Shown here: in pieces, positions 45,835 through 53,861 of the stretch
Layout: every line of letters starts with the position of its first letter
Position numbering within the stretch: position 1 is the stretch's first letter
Origin: Chloroflexota bacterium
GTDB taxonomy: Bacteria > Chloroflexota > Dehalococcoidia > Lucifugimonadales > UBA2962
NCBI GenBank assembly: GCA_002699485.1
Contig: PAAV01000052.1
Location: 28,695-92,694, forward strand
Reading direction: 5' to 3'
DNA: 64,000 nt
Translations under genes and position numbers: made by a program
The notes under the pieces: model-generated
Database searches by the model: none
The model's input: only the letters and a program-made list of their open reading frames with translations
What the model was told of the DNA's origin: nothing

Positions 45835-46206
45835 ATGTCGTATTTTTATGACTTGAAGGAAATAGATCGTAAACAACTTGCCCCTGGGGTTACAACTAAA
45901 CTTATTTGGGGTGACAAAATAATGATAAGTCTCATTGAAATGGAGCCTTATTCAATCGTTCCGGTACATTCTCATTTTCATGAGCAAGCTGGACTGTGCG
46001 TTCAAGGCGAATTTGACTTCACTATAGGTGGTGAGACTAAACGAATAGGGGTGAATCAAGGTTGGATGATACCTGGGGGCGTAGAACATAGTGTTCAAAA
46101 CTTAGGAGGTTGGTCGTTGGCTTTAGATTTATTTAGCCCTCCTCGAGAAGAGTATAAAAAATTGGTAGTTAAATATTTTGATGAGTTTTTAAAACCCACT
46201 CAATAA
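45835..46206 (+). CDS. cupin-domain protein
   Basis: Small single-domain cupin, about 123 residues. The metal-binding motifs are visible as PVHSHFHEQAGLCVQGEFDF and IPGGVEHSVQN, with the HxH and E/H ligands intact. I prefer the ATG at 45835, which has GGGAG about 10 bases upstream and begins MSYFYDLKEI, over an in-frame upstream start at 45805. Function is unknown; such cupins may be isomerases, dioxygenases or sensors. The gene lies between panE-like and MFS genes on the same strand. Confidence 0.78.
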   Translation: MSYFYDLKEIDRKQLAPGVTTKLIWGDKIMISLIEMEPYSIVPVHSHFHEQAGLCVQGEFDFTIGGETKRIGVNQGWMIPGGVEHSVQNLGGWSLALDLFSPPREEYKKLVVKYFDEFLKPTQ

Positions 46207-46240
46207 AACACTACTAGAAAATAAAAGAAGTTCCTGTTTT

Positions 46241-47671
46241 TTGATATCTCTTACTAAACTTTCCACCCAGATGCAATCTAAATGGATGATTCTCGTTGTT
46301 GCTGCTATGGGTAATCTTGTCTTAACCATTGATAGCGGGCTTATGCCTATAACCTATCCAGAATTAGCAGCTGTGTTTGATACCGACACATCAACTATAT
46401 TGTGGATATCGGTAGCTTTTTGGGTTACAACGGTAGGACTAGGAATGACGATTGGTTGGTTTGTTGATGTGCACGATAAAAGAAGTATTTATACTCTCGG
46501 ATTTATCATATTCTCTTTAGCTTTATTGTTTGCTTCTATTAGCTCATCTTTATGGCAATTAATTTTGGTGCGTATATTTATGGGTTTTGGCTCGGCGATG
46601 ATATTAGCGGGGGTAAACGCAATAATCGTTGACAATTTTCATGGCTATGAACGTGCTAAAGCAATTGGGTTTGCCGGAGCAGTAGTTGGAATAGGCTTGT
46701 CTGCCGGACCAGTTTTCGGAGGATTTTTATTAGATTACCTGGATTGGAGATCTCTATTTTACAGCCGCATACCAATATCTATAGTAGCTGCGATATTATC
46801 TTGGTTAGTCTTGAAAAAACAAGCTGATTCCGGAGGTAATAAACTAAAGATAGAATGGATCGGAGTACTGTCATTATTTGCCGTTCTAGCATCTTTAATT
46901 CTCATTTTTAATCGGGGAGCTCAAGTCGGATGGGGTTCACCAGTTGTTTTAATAATGATTGTGGTTTTATTGATATCTATACCAGTTTTGTTTCAATACC
47001 AACGTAGATCTAGGAGGCCAATATTAGATTTACCCTTATTCAAAACTACAGGATATGGTTTTGGGCTGATCGTGTTAATTTGTCATTACATATCCCTTGG
47101 TGCCATTATGTTGTTGGCATCATTCTATTTTATTGATCATTTAGGTTTCTCTGCTACAAAAGCCGGAGCTTTTATAATGCTATATTCTCTTATGAGAGTA
47201 TTTATTGCTCCGTTCACTGGGTATATTCTTCGTTTTATAAGTCCATGGCATCTTTCTGCATTTGGACTTGCATTGATATGTGGATCTTTGGTGTGGTTCA
47301 GCTTCTTGTCCGTATCAGGTTCAGAAGCGAGTATATTCATAGCATTACTATTGATCGGTATAGGGTCTGGTATTTATGAACCTCCTAACACTTTGACCAT
47401 AATGAGTAGCGTGCCTTCTGATAGATATGGCACGGCATCAGCTTCAATAGCTAGCGGTCGGCAATTGGCATTTGCTCTCGGAGTGGCAATGTGTGGAGCC
47501 ATAAATGCAGGAAGAGAAAAATTGTACAATGCCGGCGAAATCACGCAGTCTGACTACCTGTCAATGAGTTTTTCTCACGCATTACTAGCCTGTGCCATTT
47601 TTGCTGGCATAGGGTTAATATTAAGTTTTATTGCAGCAAGTCGTGATCGTCGTGCTGTTAAAAAGTCTTAA
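46241..47671 (+). CDS. MFS transporter, DHA2 (EmrB/QacA-like) family
   Basis: Membrane transporter of up to 476 residues with about 14 predicted helices. Features of the DHA2 drug/proton antiporter family: LTIDSGLMPITYPELA in helix 1, WISVAFWVTTVGLGMTIG, VRIFMGFGSAMILAGVNAII and GFAGAVVGIGLSAGPVFGG (motif C region). The first codon could be TTG 46241 or ATG 46271; no Shine-Dalgarno decides it. Substrate unknown. It ends 2 bases before the convergent sodN stop. Confidence 0.8.
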   Translation: MISLTKLSTQMQSKWMILVVAAMGNLVLTIDSGLMPITYPELAAVFDTDTSTILWISVAFWVTTVGLGMTIGWFVDVHDKRSIYTLGFIIFSLALLFASISSSLWQLILVRIFMGFGSAMILAGVNAIIVDNFHGYERAKAIGFAGAVVGIGLSAGPVFGGFLLDYLDWRSLFYSRIPISIVAAILSWLVLKKQADSGGNKLKIEWIGVLSLFAVLASLILIFNRGAQVGWGSPVVLIMIVVLLISIPVLFQYQRRSRRPILDLPLFKTTGYGFGLIVLICHYISLGAIMLLASFYFIDHLGFSATKAGAFIMLYSLMRVFIAPFTGYILRFISPWHLSAFGLALICGSLVWFSFLSVSGSEASIFIALLLIGIGSGIYEPPNTLTIMSSVPSDRYGTASASIASGRQLAFALGVAMCGAINAGREKLYNAGEITQSDYLSMSFSHALLACAIFAGIGLILSFIAASRDRRAVKKS

Positions 47672-47673
47672 AT

Positions 47674-48147
47674 TTAAGATCCAAACCTAATGTCTGCCAC
47701 AGAGTCGTTGTATTCAACTCCTTTTGTAGCCCAAAATATTGTCGCGATTTCATCAACCGATTGTACAAGCTTTTTGGCTGAATCAGAGCTTACACTTTGT
47801 TTATTTGCTCCAGCAAGTTTATTTGCGTTCCAGAAAAGTTCATGTAAATTTGGATATTTTTCTAAATGTTCTGGCTTGAAGTAATCTGCCCATAGAATAT
47901 TGAGTTCCTCTTTAACTTTTTGAGCATGCTCTTCTTTAACATGTACGAATCTTACAACACTATTAGGCACATCCACACTGCTCGGTCCGCCTTGAAAATC
48001 TACTGCCTCGAGTCTAACTGCCATTTTCAGCACTGTTTGCGCTGCAATTTTAGCTACGATGGGGTCATATATTCCGCATGGGATATCACAATGAGCGTCA
48101 ACATCTGCAACTAAAGATAAATTTTTGATTATCGATTGGAATTTCAT
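47674..48147 (-). CDS. sodN: nickel superoxide dismutase
   Basis: Dismutates superoxide using nickel held by an N-terminal hook. The hook HCDIPCGIYDP is present after an 18-residue propeptide (MKFQSIIKNLSLVADVDA), so maturation must expose the histidine as residue 1. The rest forms the four-helix bundle typical of SodN (IAAQTVLKMAVRLEAVD, VRFVHVKEEHAQKVKEEL, LWADYFKPEHL). The start is the ATG at 48147 with GAGGAGG upstream; a preceding TTG (48150) sits between site and ATG. The divergent sodX supplies the peptidase. Confidence 0.94.
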   Translation of the reverse strand: MKFQSIIKNLSLVADVDAHCDIPCGIYDPIVAKIAAQTVLKMAVRLEAVDFQGGPSSVDVPNSVVRFVHVKEEHAQKVKEELNILWADYFKPEHLEKYPNLHELFWNANKLAGANKQSVSSDSAKKLVQSVDEIATIFWATKGVEYNDSVADIRFGS

Positions 48148-48259
48148 CAAAATTGCCTCCTCAATATTTTTTGCTTTTCAACCCTATCAGTAAAATTAGA
48201 TGGTGATCAATGGTTAAGTAGCACTAAACTGTATTTATATTTATAAAGCTAATTAATCG

Positions 48260-48271
48260 TATAATTCACCT
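48260..48271 (+). promoter_or_regulatory. -10 box directly upstream of sodX, possible leaderless transcript
   Basis: TATAAT at 48260-48265 ends 6 bases before the GTG start of sodX. If it is used, transcription would begin at or next to the start codon, giving a leaderless mRNA; no Shine-Dalgarno is visible. The -35 region is not well conserved. Confidence 0.4.
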
Positions 48272-48742
48272 GTGTTAACAAAACTTTCTGCATACATGTT
48301 TAGCAAGTTGTTTATTGGAATTATACGTATAAACAATTTCAGCATGACTCCTAACTTATCGCCAGGAGAATATTTTCTATGTGAAAAAAAATCCGTTTTC
48401 CTGTCGAATTATCTTGCCGGAGACGTTGTGATTATAAAAACCAGCCATTCGGATAAATGGACAATCAAAAGAGTAATAGGAATTGAGCATGATTTAGTAC
48501 AGGTAATTGGGGCATCAATTCTTGTAAATGGTCATTCTGTAGCAGAGCAAGAAGGTAATTTTGAACCTGGAAATCAAAAAACTCAAGAATGGAAGGTAGG
48601 AGTAGGCGAGTTATTTGTACTAGGAGATAATTTTCAATTCAGTGTCGATAGCCGTATATACGGACCGATTAATATCAACTTGATAAAAGGTAGAGCTTGG
48701 TTTCGTGTATGGCCGTTAAATCGTATAGGTAAAAGGTTTTAA
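48272..48742 (+). CDS. sodX: nickel-SOD maturation peptidase (SodX, S26 signal peptidase-like)
   Basis: S26-family serine peptidase of 156 residues. The nucleophile motif NNFSMTPNLSPGEYFL, the lysine segment DKWTIKRVIGIEHD and the box E element FVLGDNFQFSVDSRIYGPI match type I signal peptidases. Next to sodN, this is the SodX enzyme believed to cleave the SodN propeptide before the hook histidine. The start is a GTG at 48272. The last 4 bases overlap the convergent hemB gene. Confidence 0.88.
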   Translation: MLTKLSAYMFSKLFIGIIRINNFSMTPNLSPGEYFLCEKKSVFLSNYLAGDVVIIKTSHSDKWTIKRVIGIEHDLVQVIGASILVNGHSVAEQEGNFEPGNQKTQEWKVGVGELFVLGDNFQFSVDSRIYGPININLIKGRAWFRVWPLNRIGKRF

Positions 48743-49722
48743 TCGGTTTTTGCAAGCCACTGTGCCGCTTCTTTAGCATAATACGTTATGATCATATCCG
48801 CACCGGCTCGCTTAATGGATGTTAAGATTTCCAATGCGATTCGCTTTTCGTCTATCCATCCGTTCTGAGCTGCTGCCTTAATCATGCTGTACTCACCACT
48901 TACATTGTAAGATGCTATAGGAAGCATGAATTTACTTTTTGCTGCTGAAATAACGTCTAAATATGCTAACGCAGGTTTTACCATGATAATATCTGCGCCC
49001 TCTTCTACATCCAAGCGTATTTCTTCCATTGCTTCGCGAGTGTTTGCAGTGTCTAACTGGTAAGTTTGTCTATCTCCGTATGATGGAGCTGACATGGCTG
49101 CTTCTCTGAATGGACCATAGAAGCCAGAAGCATATTTTGCTGAGTATGCCATTATCGGTGATTCTATATACCCATTCTGATCTAAAGATGACCTTATTGC
49201 TGCTACTTGACCATCCATCATTGCCGACGGGGCAACTATATCTGATCCTGCCTGAACATGACTAACCGATATTTTTGCTAATATATCCAAGGTTTTGTCA
49301 TTATTTACTGACCCACTTTCAGTAATACCACAATGTCCATGGTCTGTGTATTCACACATGCATACGTCTGTGATAATCAAAATATCTGGTAAATTTTGAC
49401 GTATCTCCTTGATTGCTAACTGTATTATTCCATTTGGATTATACGAGTCTGAGCCAAGTGAATCCTTTGATTCAGGTATGCCAAAAAGCAGTATGGCCTG
49501 TATTCCAAGGTCGTAGGCTTTATGAACCTCTGCTCCGAGATTGTCAATTGAAACTCGAGAGATGCCCGGCATAGCTTCTATGCTATCTTGGACACCTTTG
49601 CCATAAGTTACAAAAATAGGATAAATAAAATCATTAACAGATAGTGATGTTTCTTGTGTAATCTTCCGAATAGCGGCATTATTTCTTAGTCGACGCATGC
49701 GATGTTTGGGATATGTGGCCAT
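48739..49722 (-). CDS. hemB: delta-aminolevulinic acid dehydratase (porphobilinogen synthase)
   Basis: Condenses two aminolevulinate molecules to porphobilinogen. Motifs: VNDFIYPIFVTYG, DVCMCEYTDHGHCG (cysteine-type zinc site), APSAMMDGQVAAIR, MAYSAKYASGFYGPFR and MVKPALAYLDVI with the two Schiff-base lysines. Length 327 residues is normal. The last gene of a four-gene minus-strand operon with hemC and the cobA-hemD fusion, 6 bases after the fusion gene. Confidence 0.95.
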   Translation of the reverse strand: MATYPKHRMRRLRNNAAIRKITQETSLSVNDFIYPIFVTYGKGVQDSIEAMPGISRVSIDNLGAEVHKAYDLGIQAILLFGIPESKDSLGSDSYNPNGIIQLAIKEIRQNLPDILIITDVCMCEYTDHGHCGITESGSVNNDKTLDILAKISVSHVQAGSDIVAPSAMMDGQVAAIRSSLDQNGYIESPIMAYSAKYASGFYGPFREAAMSAPSYGDRQTYQLDTANTREAMEEIRLDVEEGADIIMVKPALAYLDVISAAKSKFMLPIASYNVSGEYSMIKAAAQNGWIDEKRIALEILTSIKRAGADMIITYYAKEAAQWLAKTD

Positions 49723-49728
49723 AAATCT

Positions 49729-51243
49729 TTACTCAGTGAAATGTGCTTTAATCGCTTCTACTAAACTTTCAACAGTGCTTTCTGGGGCTAGTATGTTTGA
49801 TGCGAGACCTACTTTTTCAATTGCTGCTTGGGTAACTGGTCCTATGCAAGCTATATTAACATCTTTAAGTTGATTAATCCCACCTAACACTTCAACAAGG
49901 CCATTAACGGTCGAAGAACTAGTGAAAGTGGCTATATCTATACCATCTTGAAAGATTTCAGTAGATAGTTTTTTAGATTGCTCAGGTATCACAGTTTTGT
50001 ATATATCTATTTCTGTAACCTGTGTTCCAGCTGATTGTAGTTTAGTAACAAATTCATTAAGCCCTAATTCAGATCTAGGTAATAAAATATTTTGACCTTT
50101 GATCACTTGTTTTACTAGTAAGTCTCCCAGTGTGTCAGTGTTAAAAATTTCAGGAATGATGATATTTTTAATCCCGTATTTTTCTAAACTTAATTTTGTG
50201 ACGGTTCCAATGCCTGCAATTTTTACATCAAATAAATGCCTGCTATCAAAGCCGGCATCGTAGAGCGCTTCAAAAAATATATGTACGGCATTTGAGCTTG
50301 TGAAAACTATCCAAGAAAATTCATTAATAATTCGAAGTTTGCTCTGAAGTTCCTTGATGTTGATAGGCACAATTTCTATAGCAGGTAACTCAATTGGAAT
50401 AGCGCCGTGTTGCGTTAAAAGTGCAGATAATTTAGAAGCTTGGTTTCTAGTTCGCGTTACAAGGATACGTTTACCGACTAAAGGTAAAGTTTCAAACCAA
50501 TTTAATTCGTTTCGTAGATTTACTACTTCGCCAACGACTAAAGCAACAGGAGGCAATAATTTTGCAGTATCGGCCTGTATGGATATGTTTGCCACAGATG
50601 CCGTAATAGTCTTTTGATGAGGTTCTGAACCCCATCTGATTAGCGCCGCCGGCGTGTCTGGATTAAGCCCTGCCTTTATTAACTTGTCAGTTATCATTTT
50701 AAGTTTATTTCTACCCATTAGCACAACAATCGTCCCACCAGTGTTACCGATAGCATCCCAATTAATATTCGAATTCGCTTTATCGATATCTTCATTGCCT
50801 GAAACGAAAGTGACACTGGATGCAATTCGGCGATGGGTTACTGGTATTCCTGCATAAGAAGGTGCTGCTATTGCTGATGTAACTCCAGGAACTATTTGAA
50901 AGGGTATGTCATGTTTTCGTAAACTTTCAGATTCTTCTCCCCCTCGGCCGAATAAGAACGGATCTCCACCCTTGAGCCTTATTACCTTTTTACCAAGCTT
51001 GGCTTTTTCTATGATGATCTGATTGATATGGTCTTGTTGGAGACTTGTAGATTTAGTAGTTTTCCCAACATTAATAAGTTCTGCGTTAGGTTTAGCGAAA
51101 TCTAGTATACGAGAATTTATCAAGCGATCATAAATGATGGTGTCTGCATCTTTGAGTAATCTTAGCCCTTTAACCGTGATTAACTCAGGGTCACCAGGTC
51201 CACAACCTACTAAATAGACTTCTCCGCTCTTCTCTCTAATCAT
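49729..51243 (-). CDS. fusion of uroporphyrinogen-III C-methyltransferase and uroporphyrinogen-III synthase
   Basis: Bifunctional CobA-HemD protein of 504 residues. Residues 1-245 form the SAM-dependent methyltransferase (VYLVGCGPGDPELITVKGL, RLKGGDPFLFGRGGEE, VTSAIAAPSYAGIPVTHR) that makes precorrin-2. Residues 255-504 form HemD (GKRILVTRTRNQASKLSALL, FTSSNAVHIFFEAL, FTSSSTVNGLVEVL), which cyclises hydroxymethylbilane. The fusion is common in Gram-positive-type lineages. Its ATG overlaps the hemC stop by 1 base (TAATG). Confidence 0.94.
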   Translation of the reverse strand: MIREKSGEVYLVGCGPGDPELITVKGLRLLKDADTIIYDRLINSRILDFAKPNAELINVGKTTKSTSLQQDHINQIIIEKAKLGKKVIRLKGGDPFLFGRGGEESESLRKHDIPFQIVPGVTSAIAAPSYAGIPVTHRRIASSVTFVSGNEDIDKANSNINWDAIGNTGGTIVVLMGRNKLKMITDKLIKAGLNPDTPAALIRWGSEPHQKTITASVANISIQADTAKLLPPVALVVGEVVNLRNELNWFETLPLVGKRILVTRTRNQASKLSALLTQHGAIPIELPAIEIVPINIKELQSKLRIINEFSWIVFTSSNAVHIFFEALYDAGFDSRHLFDVKIAGIGTVTKLSLEKYGIKNIIIPEIFNTDTLGDLLVKQVIKGQNILLPRSELGLNEFVTKLQSAGTQVTEIDIYKTVIPEQSKKLSTEIFQDGIDIATFTSSSTVNGLVEVLGGINQLKDVNIACIGPVTQAAIEKVGLASNILAPESTVESLVEAIKAHFTE

Positions 51244-52169
51244 TAGATTCCTTCGATATCTAAAGCGCCACTGTTCATAAGTTTTTTAGCTAAATCCATA
51301 CCTGTTTGTTCTGGGGAATCTATGCTGCCGCACATCGTTTCTTTGTATTGCATTTTTCCATCATTTGAGCATACTAAACCTGTAATTTTAATTAGTTTTT
51401 TATTAATTTTGGCATATGTTGCATGAGGAGTGCTGCAGCTTCCCCCAAGAGTTCTCATGAAAGAACGCTCCGCGGTAACACATGCAAATGTATCAGTATG
51501 GTTTACTTTAGTTACTATCTTCGCAGTCTCTTCGTCTTCAATTCGTGTCTGTATTGCAATTGCACCTTGTCCGGCATCTGGTATAAAAAGTTCCGTATCT
51601 ATAAATTGATCAACAATATCTAGCATGTTTAATCTTTCAAGTCCTGCTGCAGCAAGTATAATTCCGTCGTAGCCGTTACCAATTTTTTTAATTCTAGTGT
51701 CTACATTACCTCTAATATGTTTAACTATTAGTTGTGGCCTCTGATTACTGATAAAAGCTGCTCGTCTGGGACTACTGGTTCCAATAGTTGCTCCGTCAGG
51801 AATTTCATCAAGCGGTAAATTCCATTTGTTAATCATAACGTCACGGGGGTCAGCTCGTTTCAACATAGCCGATATTTGCAGTCCGGGATTGCTATCCGGT
51901 GGTATGTCTTTGGCACTGTGTATAGCGATATCAATATGCTTAGAAATCAAGGATTGTTCTATTTCTCTAACGAACATACCTCGCTGCATTTCAGATAATG
52001 GCATATCCTTCTTAATATCCCCCTCAGTTTTTATAGGAATCATTGAGAGCTCTATTTCTGGTACATGATTTGAAAAAACCGATATAAACTCATCCACCTG
52101 AGCGGTAGCTAGTCGGCTGGAACGAGTACCGATTCTAAGGGCTTTGTCCTTAGCTTTAGTTGCATTCAT
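51243..52169 (-). CDS. hemC: porphobilinogen deaminase (hydroxymethylbilane synthase)
   Basis: Polymerises four porphobilinogens into hydroxymethylbilane. Motifs: RIGTRSSRLATAQVDEF, HSAKDIPPD (catalytic Asp region), GTSSPRRAAF, VKHIRGNVDTR and LGGSCSTPHATYA whose cysteine carries the dipyrromethane cofactor. Length 308 residues is normal. It overlaps the start of the cobA-hemD gene by 1 base and lies 28 bases after the met8-like gene. Confidence 0.95.
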   Translation of the reverse strand: MNATKAKDKALRIGTRSSRLATAQVDEFISVFSNHVPEIELSMIPIKTEGDIKKDMPLSEMQRGMFVREIEQSLISKHIDIAIHSAKDIPPDSNPGLQISAMLKRADPRDVMINKWNLPLDEIPDGATIGTSSPRRAAFISNQRPQLIVKHIRGNVDTRIKKIGNGYDGIILAAAGLERLNMLDIVDQFIDTELFIPDAGQGAIAIQTRIEDEETAKIVTKVNHTDTFACVTAERSFMRTLGGSCSTPHATYAKINKKLIKITGLVCSNDGKMQYKETMCGSIDSPEQTGMDLAKKLMNSGALDIEGI

Positions 52170-52197
52170 AGCGGTAATTATAGAGTACGGATTTATA

Positions 52198-52917
52198 TCA
52201 GGACATATCCGAAAGCATTTGGCAGAAATCTGGAGGGCAATTACAGGAGGCGCCTTTCAATAAGTTTTCCATAAGGATTTCCCTGGCCTGATTATTTTTT
52301 CCTGCATGCACCAATTCAATTAGTTCATCTGTGATACAAGCTTGGTAATGGTCAAGGTTAAGCTTGATGTTTCTGCTCATTAACTCTTTTCTTGTATCCG
52401 ATAATATTTCTGTAAGATCAGCAAATTCCATAATTGAATGACTGTTAGTTACTGGGCTTGTACCTGATAGGACCTCTCTAAACTTTCGCGCTAGTGCCGG
52501 ACTGGTTCCTGCAGTTGATATAGCTACTGTTACATCACCACGGCGTACTATTGCGGGCGTAATAAAAGTACATAAATCAGTGACATCTTCGACGTTACAT
52601 ACTATGTTTCTTTCATAGGCTTCTTGATGAACGGCATGATTTATTGAGGAGTCTGAGGTGTCCATAACGATCACCATAAAGGCATCTTTCAGATCGCCAT
52701 TTTTGTAGACTCTTTTTACTATAGTGATTTGCTTGTCATCAGCTAAGCTTTTTAGTTCAGGAACAATAGTCTTAGAAATAACTACAATATTTGATTGAGT
52801 TTCCATTAGAGATAAAACCTTTTTGACAGTTTTTGCTCCGCCTCCGATTATCACTGTTTTTCTACCTTTTAAGTTAAGATATATCGGGTAATAGACGTGT
52901 CTTTTTGGTTTTTTCAT
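52198..52917 (-). CDS. precorrin-2 dehydrogenase (Met8/CysG N-terminal type) with a C-terminal cysteine motif
   Basis: NAD-dependent enzyme oxidising precorrin-2 to sirohydrochlorin, possibly also chelatase. Seen: YPIYLNLKGRKTVIIGGGA, VCNVEDVTDLCTFITPAIVRRGDVTVAISTAGTSPALA (split across the active region) and the helical dimerisation part. The C-terminus ends with ASCNCPPDFCQML, a CxCx4C group not usual for Met8-type enzymes. The start is probably the ATG at 52917, since MKKPKRHVYYPIYL matches the family start; a TTG at 52968 extends the frame. First gene of the tetrapyrrole operon. Confidence 0.82.
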   Translation of the reverse strand: MKKPKRHVYYPIYLNLKGRKTVIIGGGAKTVKKVLSLMETQSNIVVISKTIVPELKSLADDKQITIVKRVYKNGDLKDAFMVIVMDTSDSSINHAVHQEAYERNIVCNVEDVTDLCTFITPAIVRRGDVTVAISTAGTSPALARKFREVLSGTSPVTNSHSIMEFADLTEILSDTRKELMSRNIKLNLDHYQACITDELIELVHAGKNNQAREILMENLLKGASCNCPPDFCQMLSDMS

Positions 52918-53072
52918 TGTAGTTGAGAGGGTTCTTTTCGAGCGTAATAATTGTGGTATATGCAACAACTGTTAGCAATGATACAGTAACATGGTATGTA
53001 CAGCCGGTCAACGCCTATGTATAGGGATGAATGACTCTTGGCGGCTAATTAAAATTTACTTATTGATTAACT

Positions 53073-53756
53073 ATGGTAGGCAAAAAAAGCTCAAGTATTA
53101 ATGAACAAAAATTGCTTCTTTTCAGCAAGTTGCGTAAAGAAGTCCAAGATGATCGCATTTTAGATGCGATGATGGGTGTGCCACGAGAAAATTTCATTCC
53201 TACGGATATATTGGATAAAGCATATGATGATGTTGCTTTGCCTATTGGTCATGATCAAACGATATCCCAGCCGCTAATGGTTGCCATAATGGTTTCGGCA
53301 CTAATGGTTGGTCGTTCTGACAACGTGCTCGAGATAGGTACTGGAAGTGGGTATCTGACAGCTATTTTGTCACGTTTAGCAAATAATGTAGATTCACTAG
53401 ACCGCGTTCCGGAATTACTCTCGGCAGCATCAGTTAAACTGGAAGAACTGAATTGTAAAAATGTTAATCTTATGCCGGCAAGTGCCTATCTTGGATGTAA
53501 GGAAAGAGCTCCATACGATGCGATTATAGTATCTGCTGCGGCTCCTAAATTACCTAATATTCTTCTTGATCAACTAAAAAACGGAGGAAGATTGGTAATA
53601 CCAGTTGGATCACAAGATTCACAAGAGTTGATGAGAGTTATCCGAAATGTTGAGGATTACTCAATTCATGTGTTAACAAGTTGTAAATTTGTGCCACTTA
53701 TTGGTAAGGATGCCTGGTCTTTACAAGATTTAAAACATGAAATTGACGACATATAG
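53073..53756 (+). CDS. pcm: protein-L-isoaspartate O-methyltransferase
   Basis: Repairs isoaspartyl residues by SAM-dependent methylation; 227 residues. Motifs: VPRENFIPTDILDKAYDD, LPIGHDQTISQPLMVAIM, VLEIGTGSGYLTAIL (SAM binding) and YDAIIVSAAAPKLPN. Start is the ATG at 53073. It precedes gatB by 105 bases. Confidence 0.92.
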   Translation: MVGKKSSSINEQKLLLFSKLRKEVQDDRILDAMMGVPRENFIPTDILDKAYDDVALPIGHDQTISQPLMVAIMVSALMVGRSDNVLEIGTGSGYLTAILSRLANNVDSLDRVPELLSAASVKLEELNCKNVNLMPASAYLGCKERAPYDAIIVSAAAPKLPNILLDQLKNGGRLVIPVGSQDSQELMRVIRNVEDYSIHVLTSCKFVPLIGKDAWSLQDLKHEIDDI

Positions 53757-53861
53757 CCCATAACTATTTAGTCATATTAACGTTTTAAATTTGTGAACTG
53801 AAAAAGAATGATAATCTAAAGCGATTGAAGAAATTATTCTAAAAAATAACATGGTGTTTAA

